From NCBI RefSeq assembly GCF_020442045.1, contig NZ_JAGRLA010000081.1, positions 1 through 36,541 on the forward strand: 36,541 nucleotides of DNA, written 5' to 3'. Below the pieces are notes generated by a model. It did not search any database. It saw nothing but the letters and a program-made list of their open reading frames with translations, and had not been told where the DNA came from. The translations under genes and the position numbers were made by a program. Below, in pieces: positions 28,269 through 36,541 of this stretch (positions within the stretch are counted from its first letter, which is position 1; every line of letters begins with the position of its first letter). Source of the stretch: Bauldia sp. GTDB lineage: Bacteria; Pseudomonadota; Alphaproteobacteria; Rhizobiales; Kaistiaceae.

Positions 28269-28369
28269 GGGCTTCGATCCTTGGCCGCTGTCGGGCGAAT
28301 GCGCGGCCCCATCTTCGGCGATCGGGAGACGGCCGGCAATCCGATCGGTGAAATGGATGACCGGTGCGA

Positions 28370-28414
28370 CGCTGAAACGAAAGCGGCACCGGTGTTCCCA
28401 CACCGGCGCCGCTT
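28370..28414 (-). terminator. katG terminator
   Basis: A stem of 7 bp (AAGCGGC/GCCGCTT), one A-C mismatch and 6 bp (CCGGTG/CACCGG) closes a 6-nt loop at 28381-28414. On the minus strand it is followed by TTTCGTTTC, a fair T-rich tail. It lies 63 bp after the katG stop. Confidence 0.6.
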
Positions 28415-28441
28415 GATGCCGGATGGCCGGCCTTGTCGTTT

Positions 28442-28466
28442 GGCGGGGCCCTGACGAAGCCCCGCC
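28442..28466 (-). other. Second hairpin directly after katG
   Basis: GGCGGGGC (28442-28449) and GCCCCGCC (28459-28466) form a perfect 8-bp stem with a 9-nt loop, 10 nt past the katG stop. No T-run follows on the minus strand, so an mRNA 3' stabiliser is more likely than a terminator. Confidence 0.45.
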
Positions 28467-28476
28467 GGGCCGGAAC

Positions 28477-30702
<2,226 letters not shown>

Positions 30703-30768
30703 TCATGCGCCGTCGTCGTCCCGGGCGGGGCGGCGGCACCCTGACTGGAACCGTGACAGAGTAGGGCC

Positions 30769-30798
30769 ATAAAATCCAATCATATTGACTGAGGTCAA
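30769..30798 (-). promoter_or_regulatory. Candidate katG promoter overlapping an inverted repeat
   Basis: On the minus strand TTGACC (30798-30793) is followed after 18 bp by TTTTAT (30774-30769). The -35 lies within the inverted repeat TTGAC-tgag-GTCAA, so a regulator bound there would touch the -35. Confidence 0.45.
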
Positions 30799-30816
30799 GA
30801 ATAAGGTTTTCTTATT
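30785..30816. promoter_or_regulatory. Probable OxyR operator region, two inverted repeats
   Basis: Two dyads are adjacent: TTGAC-N4-GTCAA (30785-30798) and AATAAG-N5-CTTATT (30800-30816). The second fits the LysR-type T-N11-A rule (T30802, A30814). Their centres are about 16 bp apart, suitable for two dimers of a LysR-type tetramer on one DNA face. Assignment to OxyR is inferred from the divergent genes. Confidence 0.55.
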
Positions 30817-30819
30817 GCG

Positions 30820-31752
30820 ATGATCTCCTTCAAACAGCTCCGCTATTTCGACCTGCTGGCCACGATCGGTCATTTCGGCAAGGCCGCCGATCGGGCCGGC
30901 GTCACACAGCCGGCGTTGTCGATGCAGATCCGGGCCCTGGAAAAGAGCCTTGGCGGCCCGCTGGTCGAGCGCGGGGCGGCCGGGGCGCGGCTGACCGTGC
31001 TTGGCGAACAGGTCGCTGCCAGGGCCGCCAAGGTACTCGCCGGCGTCAGGGATATCGAGGAGCTGGCTTTCGCCAATGGCGGAACGCTGAGCGGCACCCT
31101 CCGCCTCGGCATCATCCCGTCGATCGCCCCGTTCCTGTTGCCGTCGCTGCTCGGGCTCGCCACCGAACGCTTCCCGGACCTGCGCCTGTCGATACGCGAG
31201 ACGATCACCGGGACCCTGGTCGATGAAATCACGGCCGGCGAACTGGACGCGATCGTTGCGAGCCTGCCGCTCGACCACGAGGACCTGGAGGAGGCGGCGG
31301 TCGTCGAGGATCGCTTCCTCCTCGCCGCACCGGCGCATTCGCCGCATGCCGAACGGTCGCCGGCAATGGCCGACCTGATTTCGGCCGATGAGCTTCTCCT
31401 GCTCGAGGACGGCCACTGCCTTCGCGACCAGGCACTCGCGGTCTGCCATGCCATCGATCCGGCGCGACTGAGAGGTTTCGGCGCGACGAGCTTTCCCACG
31501 CTGCTGCAACTCGTCGCCGCCGGACACGGATTGACGCTGCTTCCGGAGATTGCCGTCAACGCCGGCGTCGTCAACGACCCGCGGCTCCGCGTGAATCGCT
31601 TCGCCAAACCCGAGCCCAGCCGCATGATCGGACTGGCCTGGCGCCGGAGCTCGCCGCGCAGCCGCGATTTCGCGGCGCTCGCCGGACTGGTTGGCGAGGC
31701 GGCGACCGCGAAGACCGCGACGGAGCCATTGTCGCCAGGCGAAGCCGCCTGA
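30820..31752 (+). CDS. oxyR: Peroxide-sensing LysR-type regulator OxyR
   Basis: OxyR (310 residues) senses hydrogen peroxide by disulfide formation and activates antioxidant genes. The N-terminal winged helix-turn-helix (about 1-60, LRYFDLLATIGHFGKAADRAGVTQPALSMQI) is typical of LysR regulators. The redox pair is Cys200 and Cys209 in EDGHCLRDQALAVC, matching Cys199 and Cys208 of E. coli OxyR. The C-terminal tail of about 15 residues is poorly conserved. There is no Shine-Dalgarno sequence; an inverted repeat ends three bases before the ATG. Confidence 0.95.
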   Translation: MISFKQLRYFDLLATIGHFGKAADRAGVTQPALSMQIRALEKSLGGPLVERGAAGARLTVLGEQVAARAAKVLAGVRDIEELAFANGGTLSGTLRLGIIPSIAPFLLPSLLGLATERFPDLRLSIRETITGTLVDEITAGELDAIVASLPLDHEDLEEAAVVEDRFLLAAPAHSPHAERSPAMADLISADELLLLEDGHCLRDQALAVCHAIDPARLRGFGATSFPTLLQLVAAGHGLTLLPEIAVNAGVVNDPRLRVNRFAKPEPSRMIGLAWRRSSPRSRDFAALAGLVGEAATAKTATEPLSPGEAA

Positions 31753-31827
31753 ATACGGTCGGCCGGGGGTTGTCCCCAACCACCCGGCTCCGCCAGTATG
31801 GCGCCGTTGTCAAACGGGAGAGATGCG

Positions 31828-32184
31828 ATGATCGTCAGGACCCTCATGGCGGCGGCATGCCTGCTGCTGTTTTCCGGCCTGGTATCGGCCCAGGACATCG
31901 GCGGCCGCTACCGGGTCGAGGGCACCAATTTCGATGGATCGCGCTACACCGGAATCGCCGTCATCAAGGTGACCTCGAAAAGCACCTGCAACATCGCATG
32001 GGACACCGGTTCGACCGCCAAGGGCATCTGCATGCGCAACGGCACGAGCTTCGCGGCGTCCTACGTGATGGGCAAGGCGATCGGGCTGGTGATCTACCGG
32101 ATCAACACCGACGGCTCGCTCGAAGGGCTGTGGACCGTGGCAGGGGAGGACGGCGTCGGTACCGAGACCCTGATCCCGCAATAG
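31828..32184 (+). CDS. Small exported protein of unknown function
   Basis: The 118-residue protein has a signal peptide (1-21, ending GLVSAQD) with GGGAGAG before its ATG. The mature domain is predicted all-beta, with YRVEGTNFDGSRYTGIAVIKV, two cysteines (Cys54 in STCNIAW, Cys68 in GICMRNG) that could pair, and a closing GLWTVAGEDGVGTETLIP. I recognise the pattern as a recurring small periplasmic protein of alphaproteobacteria but know no function. It follows oxyR by 75 bp, though whether it shares its transcript is unclear. Confidence 0.75.
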   Translation: MIVRTLMAAACLLLFSGLVSAQDIGGRYRVEGTNFDGSRYTGIAVIKVTSKSTCNIAWDTGSTAKGICMRNGTSFAASYVMGKAIGLVIYRINTDGSLEGLWTVAGEDGVGTETLIPQ

Positions 32185-32323
32185 GTCTCGGGCGTCGCGA
32201 TCCGGTGTGGTGCGGGGTGGGCGTCGCGCGCGCCGCCGCTGATCCCGGCGGCGATGGTCGCGTCGCCCGATGGCGGCGTGCGCGCGGTTGGAATCCACCG
32301 GGGTTCGGCACCTCGCTTTGACC

Positions 32324-32352
32324 TTGTCGGGACCGGGGCCGGCGGCTATACA
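32324..32352 (+). promoter_or_regulatory. ndk promoter with bracketed -10 box
   Basis: TTGTCG (32324-32329) and TATACA (32347-32352) are 17 bp apart. The -10 is exactly flanked by GGCGGC (32341-32346) and GCCGCC (32353-32358), a perfect inverted repeat. Transcription would start near 32359, about 32 nt before ndk. Confidence 0.5.
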
Positions 32353-32390
32353 GCCGCCACATTTCCAACAGTCGCACCACAGGAGAGACC

Positions 32391-32813
32391 ATGGCCCTCG
32401 AACGGACCTTCTCGATGATCAAGCCGGATGCAACGGCGCGTAACCTCACCGGCAAGATCACCGCGAAACTGGAGGAGGCCGGCCTCCGCGTCATCGCCAG
32501 CAAGCGGGTGTGGATGAGCCGCAAGCAGGCCGAGGGCTTCTACGCCGTCCACAAGGGACGTCCCTTCTTCGACGAGCTCTGCGACTTCATGTCCTCGGGC
32601 CCGACGGTCGTCCAGGTGCTGGAGGGCGAGAACGCCATCCTGAAGAACCGCGAAGTGATGGGCGCGACCAATCCGGCCGACGCCGCCGAGGGCACGATCC
32701 GCAAGGAGTTCGCCAATTCGATCGGCGAGAATTCGGTCCACGGCTCGGATGCGCCGGAGACCGCCGCCGAGGAGATCGCCTACTGGTTCTCCGGCATCGA
32801 GATCGTCGGCTGA
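32391..32813 (+). CDS. ndk: Nucleoside-diphosphate kinase
   Basis: Ndk (140 residues) balances nucleoside triphosphate pools by passing the gamma-phosphate through a histidine. The active-site His117 lies in [11 protein letters not shown], and [13 protein letters not shown] near the start and the [14 protein letters not shown] block are canonical. AGGAGAG precedes the ATG. It stands alone on the plus strand, with its own promoter and a strong terminator that lies within the end of the convergent moaE gene. Confidence 0.98.
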   Translation: MALERTFSMIKPDATARNLTGKITAKLEEAGLRVIASKRVWMSRKQAEGFYAVHKGRPFFDELCDFMSSGPTVVQVLEGENAILKNREVMGATNPADAAEGTIRKEFANSIGENSVHGSDAPETAAEEIAYWFSGIEIVG

Positions 32814-32826
32814 TCTTCAGGGACAG

Positions 32827-32848
32827 CCGGCCCCGCCTCAGGGGCCGG
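32827..32848 (+). other. GC-rich palindromic hairpin after ndk
   Basis: CCGGCCCC (32827-32834) pairs perfectly with GGGGCCGG (32841-32848) around a 6-nt loop, 13 nt past the ndk stop. No T-run follows; it may protect the transcript end ahead of the true terminator at 32872. Confidence 0.45.
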
Positions 32849-32864
32849 GACATCTCGCGGCTAC

Positions 32865-33338
32865 CTAATCGGATGACGACCAGCGCCTGACCGCCTGGTC
32901 GTCATCTTTTTTTGCCTCGACCCAGCCGCCCTCGGCGTCGGCGAGATGCTCCTTCTTCCAGAAGGGGGCGCGCGTCTTGAGGAAATCCATCAGGAAACCG
33001 GCCGCCGAAAACGCCGCCTGCCGGTGGGCCGAGGCGGCGACGACCAGCACGATATTCTCGCCCGGCCGGATGCGCCCGAAGCGATGGATGACCGTCAGAC
33101 CGATAAGCGGCCAGCGCCCGGCCGCTTGGTCGGCGATGCGCCGTATCTCCGCCTCGGCCATGCCGGGATAGTGCTCGAGCTCCAGCGCCTGGAGGCGGCC
33201 GTCCTCGTCGCGGCAAAGGCCGGTGAAGGTGACGATCGCACCGACGTTGGTGCTTAGCCGGGAAAGCATTGCCGTCTCGGTGGCGACGTCGAAATCGCCG
33301 GCCTGCACGCGCACATCGATATGCGGGCGGTCAGCCAC
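32865..33338 (-). CDS. moaE: Molybdopterin synthase catalytic subunit
   Basis: MoaE (157 residues) joins two sulfurs from MoaD to precursor Z in molybdenum cofactor synthesis. Conserved features are GAIVTFTGLCRDED, the LELEHYPGMAE helix, AASAHRQAAF, and the catalytic lysines Lys121 and Lys128 in DFLKTRAPFWKKE. The GTG start overlaps the moaD end by 8 bp. The last residues (KKDDDQAVRRWSSSD) are encoded by the DNA that forms the ndk terminator on the opposite strand. Confidence 0.95.
   Translation of the reverse strand: MADRPHIDVRVQAGDFDVATETAMLSRLSTNVGAIVTFTGLCRDEDGRLQALELEHYPGMAEAEIRRIADQAAGRWPLIGLTVIHRFGRIRPGENIVLVVAASAHRQAAFSAAGFLMDFLKTRAPFWKKEHLADAEGGWVEAKKDDDQAVRRWSSSD
32872..32913 (+). 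terminator. Intrinsic terminator of ndk inside moaE
   Basis: GATGACGACCAG (32872-32883) and CTGGTCGTCATC (32895-32906) form a perfect 12-bp stem with an 11-nt loop, followed by seven T (32907-32913). It is the best intrinsic terminator in the window and reads on the plus strand. It lies within the last 15 codons of moaE on the other strand. Confidence 0.9.
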
Positions 33339-33582
33339 CGGTCATTGGCGGGAAGAGGGCGACCTCCCGCGCCTCCGCAAGCGACGCATCACCCGCGACG
33401 TGGACGTGGTCGACGGCGACACGGATGACCGACGGCTCGGCCAGCGCGTATTCGTACTGCTCGCCGCGTTCCTTCAGCCAGTCGAGCAGCGCGCCGACGG
33501 TCGTCACCCCCTCGGGCAGGGCGACATCCTCCTCCGGCACTCCGATCCGTTCGCGTATCCACGCGAAATAGACGAGCTTCAC
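33331..33582 (-). CDS. moaD: Molybdopterin synthase sulfur carrier subunit
   Basis: MoaD (83 residues) is the ubiquitin-like protein that carries sulfur as a C-terminal thiocarboxylate. The beginning VKLVYFAWIRERIG and the C-terminal PPMTGG, with its obligatory Gly-Gly, identify it. The start is a GTG at 33582 with GGAGG five bases upstream, overlapping the pgsA stop as GTGA. Much of the middle (TVGALLDWLKERGEQY, FPP) fits the family. Confidence 0.95.
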   Translation of the reverse strand: MKLVYFAWIRERIGVPEEDVALPEGVTTVGALLDWLKERGEQYEYALAEPSVIRVAVDHVHVAGDASLAEAREVALFPPMTGG

Positions 33583-34250
33583 GAATCCTCCGACAGCAGG
33601 TGACGGATACCGGCGCGGAAATAGTCGTAGCCCGTGTAGAGGGTGACGAGCGCGGATATCCAGAGAAGGAGGAGCCCGATATAGGAGACGATGCCGAGGC
33701 CGGAACCCAGGATATCGAGGTTCGGGAAGAGATTGTCGCCGGCCGATCCGGCAAGCAGGAAGCCGATCGCCACCATCTGGAGCGTCGTCTTCCATTTCGC
33801 CAGCCGGGTCACAGGGACGCTGACCCTGAGCTCGGCGAGGAATTCGCGCAGGCCCGACACCGAGATTTCCCGGGTCAGGATGACGATGGCGGCGAGCAGC
33901 GACCATCCACCGATCGTGTTGTCGGAGACCAGCAGCATCAGCGAGGTCGCGACCAGGAGCTTGTCGGCGATGGGATCGAGCATCCGCCCGATCGACGACT
34001 GCTGCTTCCACATCCGCGCCAGATAGCCGTCGAAGAAGTCGGTGACGCTCGCCGCGACGAAGATGGCGAGCGACAGCCAGCGGCCAAGGTCGTCCTGCAG
34101 GTAATAGGTGACGATGATCGCCGGCACCGCCAGGATGCGTCCGTAGGTCAGCAGATTTGGCAGCGTGAACGGATTTCCCGCTCGGTCGGATGTCGGTCGC
34201 AAGGCAGGCGTCTCGACCATGAAGAGTTCCGTTTCAGTCGACGGGTTCAT
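33579..34250 (-). CDS. pgsA: CDP-diacylglycerol-glycerol-3-phosphate 3-phosphatidyltransferase
   Basis: PgsA (223 residues) makes phosphatidylglycerol phosphate, the first committed step to phosphatidylglycerol and cardiolipin. The CDP-alcohol phosphotransferase motif is complete: Asp74-Gly75, Ala78-Arg79, Gly88, Asp92 and Asp96 in DGYLARMWKQQSSIGRMLDPIAD. Four to five membrane helices follow FTLPNLLTYGRIL. Either ATG at 34250 or that at 34220 may be used. It is divergent from dgkA. Confidence 0.94.
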   Translation of the reverse strand: MNPSTETELFMVETPALRPTSDRAGNPFTLPNLLTYGRILAVPAIIVTYYLQDDLGRWLSLAIFVAASVTDFFDGYLARMWKQQSSIGRMLDPIADKLLVATSLMLLVSDNTIGGWSLLAAIVILTREISVSGLREFLAELRVSVPVTRLAKWKTTLQMVAIGFLLAGSAGDNLFPNLDILGSGLGIVSYIGLLLLWISALVTLYTGYDYFRAGIRHLLSEDS

Positions 34251-34344
34251 GCACCCGGCGCCGAAGCTAAGGGAATCGGGTTAGTGTCGCGCGTCGTTCG
34301 AATCGATCGTCCGAGCCCCCGAAGAGCTCTCGGCCTTGTCGTCC

Positions 34345-34716
34345 ATGCTAAAAGCCTTTCGACACGTCGTCCACGCCGCCGGCTACTCCCTGGCCGGATT
34401 CAGGCACCTTTTTCAAAGCGAACTGGCCGCGCGCATCGAAGCCGGGGCCGGTCTGCTTTCCGTCATCTGGCTGATCTTACTCGGCCGACCGGTACGGGAC
34501 TATGTCATTCTGGCGATCATTTTTTGCGCCCTGATCAGCGTCGAGGCGCTGAACACGGCCGTCGAGCGGATCGTCGACCGGCTTTCGCCGGAGCTTTCCG
34601 ATTTCGGCAAGGCCGCCAAGGACCTCGGGTCGGCAGCGGTTTTCGGAATGCTGGCGGCGGCCGGCATATTCCTGCTCGCTGTGACCGCCGACACCGCCGG
34701 CCTGATCGCCTTCTGA
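34345..34716 (+). CDS. dgkA: Diacylglycerol kinase, DgkA family
   Basis: This 123-residue three-helix membrane enzyme phosphorylates diacylglycerol to phosphatidic acid, recycling lipid released when phospholipid head groups are used elsewhere. Key acidic residues are Glu26, Glu67 and Glu74 (SVEALNTAVERIVDRLS), and the KAAKDLGSAAV stretch is the family signature. The ATG at 34345 is chosen; a TTG three codons upstream, with GAAGAG nine bases ahead of it, is an alternative. It is followed 64 bp later by a glycosyltransferase gene on the same strand. Confidence 0.93.
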   Translation: MLKAFRHVVHAAGYSLAGFRHLFQSELAARIEAGAGLLSVIWLILLGRPVRDYVILAIIFCALISVEALNTAVERIVDRLSPELSDFGKAAKDLGSAAVFGMLAAAGIFLLAVTADTAGLIAF

Positions 34717-34780
34717 CGGGCGTGGACTTCGCCGCTGCGCGGTCCTATAGCTCGCCGCTGGCGCCGGTCCCGAAGGTTGC

Positions 34781-35752
34781 ATGAACGAGAAGAAGAAAAT
34801 CCGCGTCGTCGTCGCTGCGGCAACCTGTCGCCGACCGCGCATGCTTTCCCGGCTGCTCGAATCCTACGAGGCGCTGCGCCGGCCCGACGATATCGACGTG
34901 ATCTTCCTGGTCATCGACAATGCGCCCGAATTGCCGGTTCGGGATGTCGTCGAGGCGTGGCGCGGGAAGACCGGCCTCGACGCCCGCTATGTGCTCGAAC
35001 GGGAGGCGGGCATCCCCTTCGCCCGCAACCGCGGCATCGACGAGGCCCTGGCCTATGGCGCGGATCTTCTCGCCTATGTCGATGACGACGAGACGGTCGA
35101 CCCGGAATGGCTGGCCGCCATCGTTACCCACCAGCGTCGCGAGGGGTCGAACTTCGTCGGCGGCCCGGTCCGCTGCGTTCCGCCGGAGGAGACGACGTGG
35201 CTCGATCGCTACATCTTCACCGGCATCCGCCAGCGCTATCAGCGCAAGGAGGAAAAGAACGCCCGCCGCCGCCGCAAGGGAACCGACGGCGGCGTGACCA
35301 TGATCACCAATAACTGGCTCTGCGACCTGGCCTGGATGAAGGCGAACGACATTCGCTTCGACATCGGGCTGCGCTATTCGGGCGGCTCGGATACGGCGCT
35401 CTATCACGCGGCCAAGCGCGTGGGCGCGACATCCTCGTGGTGCCCCGAAGCCATCGTCTACGAGACCGTGCCGAAAGAGCGTATCGGCATCGCCTACCAG
35501 TTCCGCCGCGCCCGCGATCAGGCGGCGACCAGCTTCTGGCGGAAAGCCGCGAAGGAAAGGCGCAGTCTTCCGGTCAATATCGCGACGGCCTTCGGCAAGA
35601 CCGTGCTCGGCGGCTTCCTGTTCCTCATTTCGCCCCTGACGATGGGCAGGACATTGGTCGACGGCACGAGGCTCGTCGGATACGGGGTGGGCTACACGCT
35701 GGCCATGGCCGGCCGGCGCTCGCGCCATTACGAAGTGCTTCAGGGCGAATAG
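34781..35752 (+). CDS. Family 2 glycosyltransferase
   Basis: The 323-residue protein has a GT-A type nucleotide-sugar binding domain: RVVVAAATCRRPRMLSRLL at the start, REAGIPFARNRGIDEAL, and a metal-binding Asp triad in AYVDDDETVDPEWL (101-103). GGSDTAL (about 201-207) is a likely acceptor-site motif. A basic cluster (about 153-168) and C-terminal amphipathic or membrane segments (about 272-312) suggest attachment to the inner face of the membrane. Donor and acceptor are unknown. GAAGG precedes the ATG. It ends 10 bp from the stop of convergent uvrC. Confidence 0.88.
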   Translation: MNEKKKIRVVVAAATCRRPRMLSRLLESYEALRRPDDIDVIFLVIDNAPELPVRDVVEAWRGKTGLDARYVLEREAGIPFARNRGIDEALAYGADLLAYVDDDETVDPEWLAAIVTHQRREGSNFVGGPVRCVPPEETTWLDRYIFTGIRQRYQRKEEKNARRRRKGTDGGVTMITNNWLCDLAWMKANDIRFDIGLRYSGGSDTALYHAAKRVGATSSWCPEAIVYETVPKERIGIAYQFRRARDQAATSFWRKAAKERRSLPVNIATAFGKTVLGGFLFLISPLTMGRTLVDGTRLVGYGVGYTLAMAGRRSRHYEVLQGE

Positions 35753-35762
35753 GGCGGGGCGC

Positions 35763-36541
35763 TCAGCCGCTGCCTTCGTGGAAGTGGTCGTAGATCGCCC
35801 GCGCGGTCTGTTCGGAAATCCCCTGTACCGTGAGCAGGTCCTCGACACTGGCCCGGCTCACGGCCTTGGCCGTGCCAAAGTGGTGGAGGAGGGCCCGCTT
35901 GCGGGTCGGGCCGACGCCGGCGACCTCGTCCAGCGGGTTGCGGGCCATGTCGATGCGGCGGCGGGTGCGATGCGAGCCGATGGCGAAGCGGTGGGCCTCA
36001 TCACGGAGCCGCTGGACGAAGTAGAGGACGGGATCGCGCGGCTGCAGCATGAACGGCTCGCGGCCGGGCAGGAAGAAGGTCTCGCGGCCGGCATCGCGGT
36101 CCGGCCCCTTGGCGACGCCGACGACCGGCAGGTCGGATATGCCGAGCTCCTCGAGTACCGTCAGCGCCGCCGCGAGCTGGCCGCGGCCACCGTCGATGAT
36201 CACGAGGTCCGGCCAGGAACCGAGGGTCTCCGCGTCGCGATCCTCGTCGCGCGGGCCGGCTTCCTTGAGGAGGCGCGAGAAGCGGCGGGTCAGCACCTCG
36301 CGCATCATGCCGTAGTCGTCGCCGGGAGTGATGTCCTCCGAGCGGATGTTGAACTTGCGATAATGGCTCCTGGCAAAACCGTCCGGCCCCGCGACGATCA
36401 TCCCGCCGACCGCGTTGGTGCCCATGATGTGGCTGTTGTCGTAGACCTCGATGCGGCCGGGTGGGCCGGCGAGACCCAGGCATTCGGCAAGGCCGGTCAG
36501 CAGGGCCTTTTGCGATGCGGATTCCGCCAGCTCGCGTCCGA
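35763..36541 (-). CDS. uvrC: Excinuclease ABC subunit C, C-terminal part
   Basis: Only the last 258 or so codons lie in the window; the 5' part is beyond its right end. UvrC makes both incisions in nucleotide excision repair. The RNase H-like endonuclease domain for the 5' cut is present: [32 protein letters not shown], and [13 protein letters not shown] carry the catalytic Asp/Asp/His set. The tandem helix-hairpin-helix domain ([41 protein letters not shown]) closes the protein. The GIY-YIG domain would be upstream. Confidence 0.95.
   Translation of the reverse strand, partial: GRELAESASQKALLTGLAECLGLAGPPGRIEVYDNSHIMGTNAVGGMIVAGPDGFARSHYRKFNIRSEDITPGDDYGMMREVLTRRFSRLLKEAGPRDEDRDAETLGSWPDLVIIDGGRGQLAAALTVLEELGISDLPVVGVAKGPDRDAGRETFFLPGREPFMLQPRDPVLYFVQRLRDEAHRFAIGSHRTRRRIDMARNPLDEVAGVGPTRKRALLHHFGTAKAVSRASVEDLLTVQGISEQTARAIYDHFHEGSG

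Noticed and set aside
32318..32352. TTGACC at 32318 paired with the TATACA at 32347 as ndk promoter
   Set aside because: The spacing is 23 bp, too long; TTGTCG at 32324 gives 17 bp and is preferred.

Overview
The window is a GC-rich, gene-dense chromosomal segment of an alphaproteobacterium. Gene order points to Hyphomicrobiales (Rhizobiales) or a close relative: rpsF-rpsR-DUF2232-rplI, divergent fabD-fabG-acpP-fabF-mltG-yicC-gmk, then rsmA-pdxA-surA-like-lptD-lptG-lptF opposite pepA-holC, and uvrC/pgsA/moaD/moaE near ndk. I cannot name a genus from sequence alone.

Layout. 1-2513 (minus): ribosomal operon rpsF-rpsR-DUF2232-rplI, read from a promoter near 2685-2712. 2849-9335 (plus): fatty-acid synthesis genes fabD-fabG-acpP-fabF, then the peptidoglycan glycosylase mltG, the RNase yicC and gmk. 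9337-16980 (minus): lptF-lptG-lptD-surA-like-pdxA-rsmA, combining LPS export, outer-membrane chaperoning, vitamin B6 synthesis and rRNA dimethylation. 17210-19777 (plus): pepA-holC-methyltransferase. 19780-21672 (minus): an ABC-F ATPase. 21991-23055 (plus): rsgA.

23128-32184 is the more accessory-looking part. It holds small exported proteins with few cysteines, a cupin, a ChaA-type cation/proton antiporter, a DinB-fold protein, an allene-oxide-cyclase-like barrel protein, an OmpA-domain protein, a cysteine-rich-repeat protein, a DUF502-like membrane protein, and a divergent katG/oxyR pair with two adjacent inverted repeats between them. 32391-36541 returns to housekeeping: ndk (plus), then moaE-moaD-pgsA (minus), a plus-strand dgkA plus glycosyltransferase pair, and the C-terminal part of uvrC (minus, cut by the window end).

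I see no insertion sequence, prophage, CRISPR array, tRNA or rRNA, and no recognisable defence or secretion system. The most interesting signals are regulatory and architectural: a strong ndk terminator built from the last codons of the convergent moaE, the katG/oxyR operator region, a perfect 11-bp inverted repeat before an exported protein, an inverted repeat bracketing the ndk -10 box, and dgkA plus a glycosyltransferase lying between uvrC and pgsA.
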